Below the pieces are notes generated by a model. It saw nothing but the letters and a program-made list of their open reading frames with translations. It was not told where the DNA came from and searched no databases. Below, one piece after another: positions 50,101-60,680 of a stretch of 64,000 nt of DNA. Origin of the DNA: Crotophaga sulcirostris (lineage: Eukaryota > Chordata > Aves > Cuculiformes > Crotophagidae); contig VYZB01000171.1 of the NCBI GenBank assembly GCA_013397455.1, positions 1,385,252 through 1,449,251 of the forward strand. Direction: 5' to 3'. Position numbers and translations under genes: made by a program. Position 1 is the first letter of the stretch; every line of letters starts with the position of its first letter.

Positions 50101-51925
50101 ATGATCATGAAATATGGTACTAGGTACAGCTTGCCCCTACCAAAGCCCAGACTACACATCTGGGACAACAAAAATATGCTATAAAATAAGGAGGGAAAAA
50201 TCACTTTCTTTTCCAGTTCTGACAGGGATAAGACAGAAACCCAGTAGTTTTAAATTTTAGTTAACTTGCATTAAGCGTTTGATAGCACATAGAGCGAACC
50301 TGAGTTTGATCTCCATACATATTTGAACACCTAAGAGCCACCAGAAGGTGCCTCAGGACAACTAGCAGTTTGATTTCCAAATTAAGATGGCCTTCTAAAT
50401 AGTTCTAAATAGTTCCTCTATTGGGCCACCAAGACAGTCCTAAAAAGTTCTACTAGAGTGAAGAGGAACTTTGACTAGGAGACTGCTCACATCAATGTGC
50501 ATTGTCCAAATAACCTGGAATCAGATCTCAATTTCTTCTTTAGAGTGTTCCTCTAGGTGTGCAGAAGCCTTGGAAGTTTCTAAAATACCTTTCTCAGGAA
50601 AAAAAAAAAAAGAAACTCTGTCCCTTCTCTTCGGGTCAATTTTCAACTCTATATATTACAGGTGACAGACAGGCTTGGCAATAGGGATGTTTTTAGGGGC
50701 TGATGGTCATAGAATGACAGACCTAAGAGACCACATAAAAAGATAAACAAGCCAAAGCAATTTCAATATGCCATCAAAAATCATCTTTAACATACAGTAA
50801 AAATTAGACTCCACAAAAATTTGTAGGACTATCTAAGGCTATGCACTAACAAAACTTCTGACACAGATCATATCTTTCATTTTATATTACTTGCCATAAT
50901 CCTTTCTAATGAATTAAGTTGCCTGGCTTGGAGAAGGTAGAATGTAAGTCATCAACTTCAGTAATTGTTATAGTACTTACCTCAGTACTAAAATCAACAG
51001 AAAAATTATTTTGAGCAAATTATAATAAAAATATGTAGGTCTAGAGCTCTGCAATTCAACATTTTAATACCCTTTGTATTACTCTTAGTATTAGTCTGGC
51101 ATTTCAGGGCAACTATGGGCTTTTTTTTTCATTTCTCAAGGTAGTAATCCAATTCCACAGGAGACATAATTATCTACACCAAAGGGATGTAGATATTACA
51201 CATGAGAAATCAGTGTGAAAGGATGGCTAGTCCAGCAGGATTTTTTTTAATTGAGAACTTATAAAGGTCATAGACACTGCAATCTGATGGAGACCAGCTT
51301 TCTTTTGTAGGTTTGCCTTCACATTCACCTTTTGAACATGAAATGGAATATGTTTTCCATGGAGAGGAAAGGTAGCTGTCCTGTATGCTTTTACATTAAT
51401 GAGGAGCTGCCCTGTATGAACAATTAAACCAAAAATAAATAAGACTATTTCTATCTGGGAGCAAAACAGAGTCAAACACCAAACTCATAGTCAAAACAAT
51501 GGTCTTTGAAGGCTGGCGTAACTCCAGAAAAAATTACAAAGCAAAGGATGTTCAGTTTTGAAATGTATTGAACAAAGTAGAAAATAAAAACTCTTGAATT
51601 CACACAACAGATTTGATTGTTTTGATTTGAACTTTTTCAGTCTCAATTCAAAAGTAGAAGTTTGTTGGAAATAGAATGATGGCACAAGGGAGTTACAAAA
51701 AAGCAACTGAGAAGTGTCACTGACATTGTTCAGAAACATCTTTCCAGTTATCAGGGATGAACAGAGTGGCAAAAATAGATATGATGGTCTGAAACCACTC
51801 AAGTTTTGATGTTTACCGTTCATGAAAAAGCTTAAAGAACATATAATGTATACAGAGGAATTGATTTCTCTGTTACTGCACAATAACCAAAATAAAACCT
51901 AGAGAATAAGAAAGGAAGAAGAAAA
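47191..51925. other. Single-copy non-coding DNA
   Basis: No gene or clear repeat family is recognised. A 10-bp unit TCTAAATAGT is duplicated in tandem at 50394-50413. A word GGTCATAGAATGACAGACCT near 50705 resembles a CR1 tail but is too short to call. A 129-codon - strand frame (47960-47571) has no recognisable motif. Confidence 0.45.
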
Positions 51926-51944
51926 GGGGGGGGGGGGGGGGGGG
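51926..51944. repeat. Run of 19 G
   Basis: An uninterrupted G homopolymer follows a purine-rich AAGAAAGGAAGAAGAAAA lead and precedes AACAACAAC. It can form G-quadruplex-like structures, and its exact length is unreliable in most sequencing. Confidence 0.95.
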
Positions 51945-52018
51945 AACAACAACATAATTTTAAAACTGTTAATCATTCATTTAAATCCAAAAATCCAGAA
52001 GTTCAGGAAGAATGTTCT

Positions 52019-52112
52019 TAGGAAAAGGTTCTTCACTCAGACGGTGCTGGAGTTGGACTTGATGACCCATGTAGGTGCCTTCCAACTCAGGTCATTCTAT
52101 GACTCTATGAAT
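52019..52112 (+). mobile_element. CR1 LINE 3' end remnant with internal deletion
   Basis: AAAAGGTTCTTCACTCAGACGG matches the ORF2 end region of a CR1 subfamily. It then jumps to GGAGTTGGACTTGATGACCC and TAGGTGCCTTCCAACTCAGG, and ends in CATTCTATGACTCTATGAAT, the octamer tail. Roughly 100 bp usually found between these blocks is missing. Confidence 0.85.
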
Positions 52113-55100
52113 AGGCTCCTGTATATTTAAAAGAAATTTCAGAATTTGTTGTACTCTCCCTATAAAATTCTTCTCCTAGTAGATCTTCCAAGAGTTCATG
52201 TGAATTCCAGCTGCAAACTAGCTGCCCATGAACAGCTAAATGAGTATCCATGTCTGTTTTTATATGACCAGTTTGGTTTTTCTTCCACTAGTGTGGAAAC
52301 AGAAAGGAAGTCTAGGAAGGATTCAGCTAAGGCTATGAACACTATACAGCTTAACACATGACAAGCTCAGGTTTACTAATGAACATCCAATGGGCAGTTT
52401 AGTTTTCTCTTTAAGTTAGATAAAGACAATTACAGGTCTCTTTAACAAGACTTTGACCTCTGAGATGATCAAGGAAATGCCTAGCTTGGAGAGCTTATCA
52501 TGTAACAAAACCTTTCAGGCTGTCAGCACTTCAATAATAATAATGTTATAAAGGTCTCTGTTGAGGTATCATATATGATATAGTGTTACAGCTAACATGC
52601 AACAAACCATGACATATGACTCATCTGCAAAGCCATAACAGTTTTTATGCACATTATGGGCACCACTAAATTTTACTTAAATTCTGATGAAGTTTGAGAA
52701 ACAGTCACTCTGGAATATTACCAGGAGGATGTACATTGCAATATATTGCAAGAAATAAGTTCTTGGTTGTCAGTTCTAACAGTTGCCCTAGAAGACATTG
52801 GGAAGGTCATGACTGAAATTTATTATAACCATATAATTACATATGCAAATTACTGGGAAAGTATTTTTTACTTCTTTCTGAGGTCAAGTGTGACTTACAA
52901 CCTAAAAGTTGATACTTATTTTGGAGCATATAGAAGACAAAGCCAAATACTAGGGTGAGAGACTGAAAAGATGTAATAATTTTGCAAATAGAAGTACACA
53001 TTAGATTTAGATTTCTGAACATTCATCTATTCACAACCTCATCTAAGCTGCCCCTAACCAACTTACCTATCTTCCAGTTTATCAATATAATCATATTTTC
53101 CCAGAGGTGACTTCCTTAGGAACTTCTTAAGCAGAATGGCATGAACAAGTAAATAGAAATAAAGTGAACTCTGAATATTTAATGGATACAAATTTACATT
53201 GAGAGACCTACCTTGCTGAGCTGACACTGTGCTTGGACACTGCCCACCTTTCACTGCACGATGAGCCACACTTTTGCCCACAAGCTCAGTTGCTTCTTCT
53301 GGAAGTTTTATGAGTTTGTTGAGGATTTGAAGTTAAAGAATAACTTTTAAGGAAAAAAATTAATGAGAAAAGTAAGAGCCTCAGGATTTGTCAGGAACTT
53401 CATGACTAAATTCTGTAAAATTTCAGAAGTCCTTGTAGTGCAATTGTTTAATGGTCTGTTATGACATTACTTTGTTAATTAAAAATGCACCCATTGCTAT
53501 CACTCACCATAAACAAAACCTTGTGTTGTAATCTACCTGCTGATAAAATGACTTAAACTGTCTTCTTCCATCCTTCAATGTGGTAGCAGGGTGCCTTTGC
53601 AATGCAGTTAGCAGAAGTATTCTATATTACCTCCTCTTGTAGCCCCACACAGTGAGACTCTGAGGCTGAGCAAGAACAGAATGTGGGAAATGGGTTTGCC
53701 TGTGAAGACATTTCAACTGTGTTGCAAAAGGAGATCAACAACAGAAGTACTCTTTTGAGCCATGTCAGGATTTGTGGAAATCTGTATTCCTTCAACCTCA
53801 AATTATACATTGCCTTATAGAATTGCAAAGGTAGATCATTCTGTCCTGATAGTGTAAACAAGGGTAAAAGCTAACACCCCAGCTAGAGAACATGTTAAAC
53901 AGCAGTGGGTGAAAAGCAAGCGGTCTTACATTTACACTGAGGATCAATAGATCTATACTAGAGATTGCCTTAATTTTTCATTTCCTTGGGGTTAAGTGCA
54001 GACTCAAGGCAGACTTCTAGTTTGAGTTCCTAGGAAATACACTTTGTCCTTTAGCTCAGTGGTGTTACTAGCAGCAACCACTCCTATCCTGTAGCAAACA
54101 CCCTGAGGAAAATGAGGTTCTTTCATGATTTTAGAGAAGAGAGACTGGGGTCTGCATAAAATAATATTCCTGCTTGATTCAAGCTTATATTAAGGTTTTA
54201 AGCATCTGGGATTACTACATGTGCATGTAAACAGAAGGTGCTCTGCACATGTGCAGTGCTTCAGGCTCTCCCCTCTGCACATCATACTGAATCTCTGGTA
54301 TCTACACAAGTGCACAGTTGTGAGACACATCTGCAGTAGATCTGACATTTCTGGCATCCAGTTTTAGAGAGTCTCATTTATATGAGAGGCTCAAAGAAAG
54401 GTTCTATGGACCCTTTACTCTGGCAATATTTGGATATTTCTTCACTGCTCCCAGCATAGCTCTCTTATGCTACCAGAGACTGCTCTGCTGCCTGAAATGG
54501 ACTATGAAAATAAGGGCAGCACTACTGGGAATGTGCTCTAAGAGCTTAGGCCACTGAGTTGGCTGACTGTTTACAGCTCTCACCAAAAACAGGCACTCTT
54601 GAGGGGGCTTTAATTTTAGTTCCTAATTTTCAAATTGTACAGCTGATAGTTCTTTATGCAAAACATGCCTGAAGAGCCTACTGGACTTGGACAACTCCTT
54701 GTGCGCACCACAGTTTACCAACCTAGCTAACGTGCTCAGATCACAGCAAATTCATGCTGTTCCTGGGTGCTTCCACCCCAGAGAAACCTGGGCATGGGGC
54801 AATGATGTCAGTGGGAGAAACCCTGCTCCTGCTCAGTTGACATCATTCAGGAAGGTAAGACAAGCAAAGGTCTCTCCATCAGTATGCAGTAATCTGCACT
54901 GGGAAACTGCCAACTGCCTCAAGTGTCTGAGACTTACATGTCAAGTGGGGCTCATCCTACCTGTCTTAGCTTCTGCACAATCTCCCATTCTCTGCTTGCT
55001 TAGACTATATACTACTCTGAGCAGTAAATTTCTCCTACTGAACATATAATAGGATATAAGGTGAGAACTTCGGTTTCAGTTAAAAGGTCTCAGCTTTAAA

Positions 55101-55139
55101 GTTATAAGGGCTATGTAAGTTATAGAGCACGGGTTACAC
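52113..55139. other. Single-copy non-coding DNA
   Basis: No gene or repeat family is recognised. A tRNA A-box-like word at 54052-54063 has no partner B box. The + strand frame at 54687-55049 (120 codons) has no recognisable domain. Confidence 0.45.
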
Positions 55140-55250
55140 AAACACACACATGTATATAAGTGTGTGTATATATAGATATTTAGACATACATGAACATAGA
55201 TTTGTACATAAACATATAATACATATTTTATGACACAACATATGTACACA
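55140..55250. repeat. CA/TG/TA-rich low-complexity patch
   Basis: Mixed short runs of ACACAC, GTGTGTG and TATATA with ACATA-type words. This is an imperfect dinucleotide microsatellite. Confidence 0.75.
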
Positions 55251-55509
55251 ATAAGAAATTTTACTTCGATTTAGACATCTAAATCTAGACTAATAACACC
55301 TGACTCCCTTGATGAGCAAAAGGAAGAAATAAGAAATGTTCCAGCACTAAGCACCATCCAGCAACATTACGCTATGGACTGGTTTATGCTAATACCATAT
55401 TTCAAAAACTGAAGCAGTCTGGAGAGAGGAAATGTAGACTGGAATGAACCATATTCAATTTGTAACAAAAGCTGAAACAGCCCTGAGGCTTTTCAGTTGG
55501 GATGTTTTT
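55251..55509. other. Single-copy non-coding DNA
   Basis: AT-rich sequence. Nothing is recognised. Confidence 0.5.
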
Positions 55510-55740
55510 TGAACTCCAGCCAAAGCTCTCTTTTCAGCCAGGCTGGTCTTCTTCCCTGCCGGATTGGTTTTCAGCACATGGGGACAGTCTACTCTTGTGC
55601 CTTTAAGATTTCCTTCTTGAAGAGCATCCAGCTTTCCTGGACTCCTTTGCCCTTCAGGACTGCCTCCGAAGGGACTCTGCCAATCAAACCCCTAAACAGG
55701 CCGAAGTCTGCACACTGGAAGTCCAATGTTGCAGTTCCAA
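55510..55740 (-). mobile_element. Internal CR1 LINE fragment from ORF2 between endonuclease and RT
   Basis: On the - strand the frame reads ATLDFQCADFGLFRGLIGRV, then VLKGKGVQESWMLFKKEILK and, after two in-frame stops, RQGRRPAWLKRELWLEF. These words characterise the linker of CR1 ORF2 that follows the endonuclease domain (DFRRADFGLFR, and RRPAWMNRELW in related copies). No RT domain and no 3' octamer tail follows to the left, so this is an isolated internal piece. It carries two nonsense codons. The 83-codon frame from 55840 includes non-CR1 sequence at its N-terminal end. Confidence 0.85.
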
Positions 55741-58542
55741 AAGCAAAGGGAGTAAAGTGAAATGTAGAGTCACCAACATCCAGGAACCTAGCTCGGAGGA
55801 GGCTGTTCAGCCTTGAGGATAATGTTTCATCACCAACCAAAATGTCAAGTATTTTAGTCAGAAAAACATACTCATGCCAAGTTGCCTAATATTTCTTTTG
55901 GGACAGCAATTCTAAATGAGTTTTGTATTATCTTATGATACCAGATCATTTTTTGGAAAACTAACAGAGAATTTAGCACTCTAATCCTTTCTAGATTCTT
56001 TTAGCATGCATCCCTACTTTAAATGAAATTTAGCATTGATACAGCTGATTACTGCTTTACAAGTATCCCATTAAATCTTTGGCAGATGGACCTGCAACAG
56101 CTAATACGGAGTTCTGTTCATTCCTTGCCTTTCCCTTTCCTCTTCTTCCCCCACCCCCCCAAATCAGTAAACAGGATTTTCCAAGCTGGTTTATAAAATA
56201 TACCCTGCAAACACTGAGATATTTTCTGCCCAGCTGTTTCATGCCAGTGAAGATTTGTTTCTTAGCATTGGGCAATGCTATTATAAAATAACACCTAACC
56301 CAATGATTAATGTTGAAGAAACTGCTGTCAAGAATGTGGGCGTTTTCTGAGCAATAAAACCTTCTACAGAGCCTGGTAAATCTTAGTTAACACTTTTCTA
56401 GAACAAGGGAGAAAACAAAGTAACTTCCCATTTGCTTTTATTGTAAGTGAAGCTGGAAGTAGCAGTGGGTGGGTGGGCAGGCAGGTATCTGAGAGCTGAA
56501 TTCCCACTCAAATTCAGGGTTTAGTTTCTGGTTCACGCACTGGGAAAGGGAGGAAGACAGCTAGGGAAATTAAGCCCTTTTCCCCAGTTCTTCCTTCCTG
56601 TGAACCAGCTTCTTCAGGCCAGGTAAGCATTAGGACAGAGTAAAGGAGATTTAGGAGTGTTAGTTGTGACTGGGGCTGTGAAAAGGTCCTGGCAATACAC
56701 TTTGTTAGACTGCTGCATGGGGCTCCTCTTGGATGCTCTTGTAATGGTCAGTGAGCGTGGACTGAGTCCCAGAGCAGGATGACAGGGATTATTCATGAAG
56801 CCCTGAGGTCTAGCCAGGTCCTGCAAAAGTCTCCTGTATCTGGAGAGACTTCTGTTACTGCCCTCACAACACAGAAACGTGTCTGAGAGGACATTATGGT
56901 AGTTTGAATCCCTCTATAAGACTCTCACACACAAATGCAGGTTTCCCCCGTGTTTCTTATTCTATGCTACACCTTTAAGAAAGGCAAAAGGGAACATCAT
57001 CTCAAAAGGATGTGGAGGAAAGGAAAATGCAACTGTAATAAAAGTCCAATGCATATGTGACATCTACCAGACCCCCAGTTTTGCTGGTCTCAGTTATGGG
57101 ATATAATGACATAGGTTCCATGTTTATCAAAACAGAGAGAGAGAGAGGGGAAAAATACCTGTTTTTCTGGATAGAATTATCCTTGAGCTAAGAATAACAG
57201 AAGAGTTTGAAACTTAGGCTATAGTTGTGAAGCAAAAAATAAATCTGCTGGAGAGGTTTACGAAACCTCACACCACCAGGTTCACCCATCTCTAATTGAA
57301 ACCTTTCCTCTAGCTCCAAGGGGGAAAAATTACGTGTCCTAGAAGTGCATTCCCTCCCATTGCTTGGTAAGTGAATTGCCTTCCTGCCTCAGGCAGCTCT
57401 GGGATTATATCCACTGTCAAACAAAGAAGCTCGTCTGGCACTAGAGCTTGACCATTTGTATTCTTCAAGTGGTCCAAAGCTTTTCTCATCTGGAGTTTTT
57501 CCGTTCTGTTCTGTAACATCTGAAGATATTTTTTTTTTCCCTCTGTACCATATGTCACATTAGACTCAAGATGCCAATTTAACAAAGACATTCTGACCAA
57601 TGTTACATAAATGCCAATATGTGGAATTTCTAGTGCAGAAGCATCAGTCAGGGCACGATTCACACACAGAGGGATTCATTTCACTGGAACTTAATGGACT
57701 AAGCCAGGAACAAAATCCTCACCCTTCATGGAAGGGGTAGGAGCTTCCCTCCTTTTAAAAAATTAGTTGCACCTCCTTAAACAATTCCAGGCTTTGGCAA
57801 AAACTTCATTAAATTAACCAAAATTATTCCTGTGCTGGAAATAAAAAGCATTAGTTTTGAAAAATAAACTAACTGAGAGGTTCTCTCAGGGAAAGAAAAC
57901 ATCCTAATTTCTCTATTGTTAAAAGATCAACTAAATTTATTTAAAATATTTAATTAAACACACTCATTGAATACATTTAATATGATTTAATTTTCCTATT
58001 CCTATCTATTCAAGGCTTGGTACAACTTACTTACAATCATAACTATTTCTGTAAGCATTACCACAAGATAATTAATGCCACAAATGAAACTACAAATTTA
58101 GGTTTTATTTTGCAGCCTCCCATTCAGATGAAGCATGAAATTATGGGGGAAGACAAATGGAAAAGATTCAGCATGATCCTTACAGGATCCTGCTGCTGTG
58201 GCTATAGGCAGGGACAGAGGAATTGAAGTCTGAAGGAAGGAAGACTTTTTAAAAGCCTCAAAGCAGCCTGTTTGGATGTTCATGTGAGATATATTTCCCA
58301 ACTTTAGGAGCATTTCTGTAAATAGCTGCTTAAGAGAAATTCAGCTTTTAGTTTGTTATGAACAACATTCTTCCTTGTTATTGCCCAGCAGAGAGTTCAT
58401 GAAACAGCAGTCTGGTCACTTTTTGTTATTTTATTTTCTGTTGTTGTTTCTAAGACTTCATCCATCACTGCTTTTAACTTTACTGAGCCTAATTCTGCTA
58501 CCTCTACCTTGCCATACATGCTTTCACTCCCATCAGCTTTAA
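55741..58542. other. Single-copy non-coding DNA
   Basis: No gene or repeat family is recognised. A C-rich run (CCCCCACCCCCCC) lies near 56149-56161, a GGGTGGGTGGGCAGGCAGG tract near 56467-56485, and GA repeats near 57134-57148. A 117-codon - strand frame (57663-57310) has protein-like composition but no recognised family. Confidence 0.45.
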
Positions 58543-59118
58543 ATGGACTACATGTCACTATGTGCAACACACAGAAGAATCAAGCCTACTCCACCATGTG
58601 AGACACAAGGAGACGCTGGACCAGCCCTGTATCAGCCAGAGACCCTGCAAGAGCTGGGTCTGCACTTGTTTTATGGCTGCCACTTCCCAGTATGGATAGC
58701 AACAGGTGAGTGCTGGCAATTTACATGTGCCTCAGCCTCCTAATCTGCAATGAAGGTGTCATTCTTCATTTTTGCAGTGTCTGCCCAAGAGGGCTCAGAT
58801 GCATGTAGCTGGGCACACATCCTACCTCATTTCCCTGGCCACAACCCAAAAGGGAGGAATCCAGCTCCAGGGTGGAGCTGGGCTCCTGGGAGAGTGCTGG
58901 AGGCAGGCTTCCCAGAGCAACAAGGTGCTCCAGACACTTTTCCTTCAGCTAGCCAAGCAAGACAGCAAGAACTATCTTGCCTTGCCCATGGCATAAGACA
59001 AACAAGAACACCTTCCCAGCATGGTGTCCCCATGGGGAGAGAGATGGACACCAACATGCACCACCACAATATCTGCTTTCTCTTCAGCAGGCAGAGGAAA
59101 AACACCTCAAAGGCTTGA
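58543..59118 (+). CDS. Speculative two-exon reading frame with a 72-base intron
   Basis: This is a weak candidate, not a recognised gene. A frame opens at ATG 58543 and stays open to CAACAG|GTGAGT, a near-consensus splice donor (intron starts at 58706). The intron holds a stop. It contains CTCCTAAT, a possible branch site, and ends TTCTTCATTTTTGCAG at 58777. The intron is 72 bases, so the frame is kept (G|TG, valine). It then runs open to TGA 59116-59118, about 167 codons in all. The block is GC-richer than its surroundings. The predicted protein shows no known domain, no signal peptide and no membrane segment. It could equally be a non-coding transcript or chance: an intron length divisible by three occurs one time in three, and frames of this length are expected in 64 kb. 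Confidence 0.15.
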
Positions 59119-60021
59119 CAATGAGAAAGATGTAATAGCTGGATGTAGGTGAGGTAAATGCAGGGTTTTTTGCTAATGGATCAGCAGGGGAGCTGCAGTG
59201 AGGTGTTTTCATTGCTGCTTTGCTTTTAATGAAATCACAGCCGGGAAAGTAATGTTCTCACTGCTTCATAAGCTGCAGATACTGTGGAAATATAGATTTA
59301 TTCCTATCATTCAAATATTTATTAAATTAATAAGTTTCTAAAGAAGGCAATATAATAACAATAAGAGTTTATCTCCCAGAGCTACCTCTCTTCCGTTTAA
59401 CTTTTAACAAAGGAGTGGCATTTCTGTTTATCTTCGTATCAGCTTCAAGCACTCACTCTAGTGAAAAACAAATCTTCCCTTAGTAAACTTGCAGGAACCA
59501 CAGAAAGCGTACACAAGTATTTGTAATGAATTGTATTATTTTGTATATGCATAAGTTGGATACCAAAAATATAAACTAACATTCAACCCAAACTCAAATA
59601 ATGCTAGAAGAGTCCAGGCAGCTGAAAAGGACATGAGGAAGGAACAAGGTCATCGTTTATTTTCAATTCCTTTCTGAAAAAGGTTACCTTCAAGTTTCTA
59701 TTTTGTTTATCCATAGCCAGGGCTTTACATTAAGTTAAAACATAAATTCAATTATTTCACTTAGTACATTACATTTACAATGCATACTGAGCTAGCATTA
59801 TAAGCTTTTCTTGATTTTTCACAAGTTTGCTTTGTTTCATTTGGTCCTTAATTTGTACAATGAGAATTTATCTCAGTGCTGACCTGATGATTTGCTTTTT
59901 AGAAGGTATGAACTCCCAGCAGTTGAATGGAGACCAAAATTTCCTCCATGCTTCCGAAAATCAGGCTTCTAGATTTAGAGGAATCATTTATTCCTTAAAT
60001 ATTAGCCCCAATTTCAGTTCA
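59119..60021. other. Single-copy AT-rich DNA
   Basis: No gene or repeat is recognised. Confidence 0.5.
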
Positions 60022-60680
60022 TGGTTCACAGTATCACAGTATCACAGTATAACCAAGTTGGAAGAGACCTCTGAGATCATCAAGTCCAACCTATAAGCCA
60101 ACACTAACATCATCTCATCACCTAAACCATGGCACTGAGTGCCTCATCCAGTCTTCCCTTAAACATATCCAGGGTCGGTGACTCCACCACCTCCCTGGGC
60201 AGCGCATTCCAGTGGCCAATCACCCTTTCAGTGAAGAACTTCTTCCTAACATCAAGTCTAAACCTCCCCTGACGAAGTTAAAGTCCGTGCCCTCTAGTTC
60301 TGTCACTGGTCACCTGTGAGAAGAGACCAACGCCCACTTGACTACAACCTCCTTTTAGGTAGCTGTAGAGAGCGACAAGGTCACCCCTGAGCCTCCTCTT
60401 CTCCAGACTAAACAGCCCCAGCTCCCTCAGTCGCTCCTCGTAGGACTTGTGCTCCAGCCCTTTCACCATCTTTGTTGCCCTCCTCTGGACATTCTCCAGT
60501 ATCCTGACATCTTTCCCAAACTGAGGGGCCCAGAACTGTACACAGTATTCAAGGTGAGGCCTGACCAGTGCCGAGTAGAGGGGGACGATAACTTCTCTGG
60601 TCCTGCTCGCCACACTGTTCCTAGTGCAGGCCAGGATGCCATTGGCCTTCTTGGCCACCTGGGCACACTGCTGGTTCACA
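60022..60680 (-). mobile_element. Well-preserved 5'-truncated CR1 LINE
   Basis: On the + strand the left end shows three CACAGTAT octamers (about 60027-60050), then ACCAAGTTGGAAGAGACCTC, the reversed 3' UTR. ORF2 follows on the - strand from 60679 to a natural TAG at 60124-60122. The 9-base word TGGTTCACA stands at both edges (60022-60030 and 60672-60680). It may be a target duplication that overlaps the truncation point. Compared with the other CR1 copies in the window, this one has the fewest breaks and is probably the youngest. Confidence 0.94.
60122..60679 (-). pseudogene. CR1 ORF2 C-terminal remnant with one nonsense codon
   Basis: CR1 ORF2 encodes an endonuclease and reverse transcriptase. 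Only the region after the RT active site remains here, about 185 codons. In order it reads [73 protein letters not shown] and SDRTRGHGL. Then a TAA at 60280-60278 stands where related copies carry a lysine or asparagine codon. The same frame continues with [16 protein letters not shown] and [20 protein letters not shown] to the normal stop. Because the frame is otherwise unbroken, only one nonsense change separates it from an open C-terminus. The copy lacks its endonuclease and RT core and cannot move on its own. Confidence 0.9.

Noticed and set aside
50700..50735. TCATAGAATGACAGACCTAAGAGACC, resembling a CR1 3' tail
   Set aside because: Only one tail-like word is present, without the GGTTGGAA block. 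Too short to support.
51491..51883. 130-codon - strand frame rich in F, L and S
   Set aside because: The composition follows from AT-rich sequence. No domain, and hydrophobic stretches are irregular.
54052..54063. TAGCTCAGTGGT, a match to a tRNA A box
   Set aside because: No B box (GGTTCRANNCC) at the right distance and no cloverleaf pairing around it.
57310..57663. 117-codon - strand frame with protein-like composition
   Set aside because: I recognise no family, see no convincing splice sites on both sides, and the length is within chance expectation.
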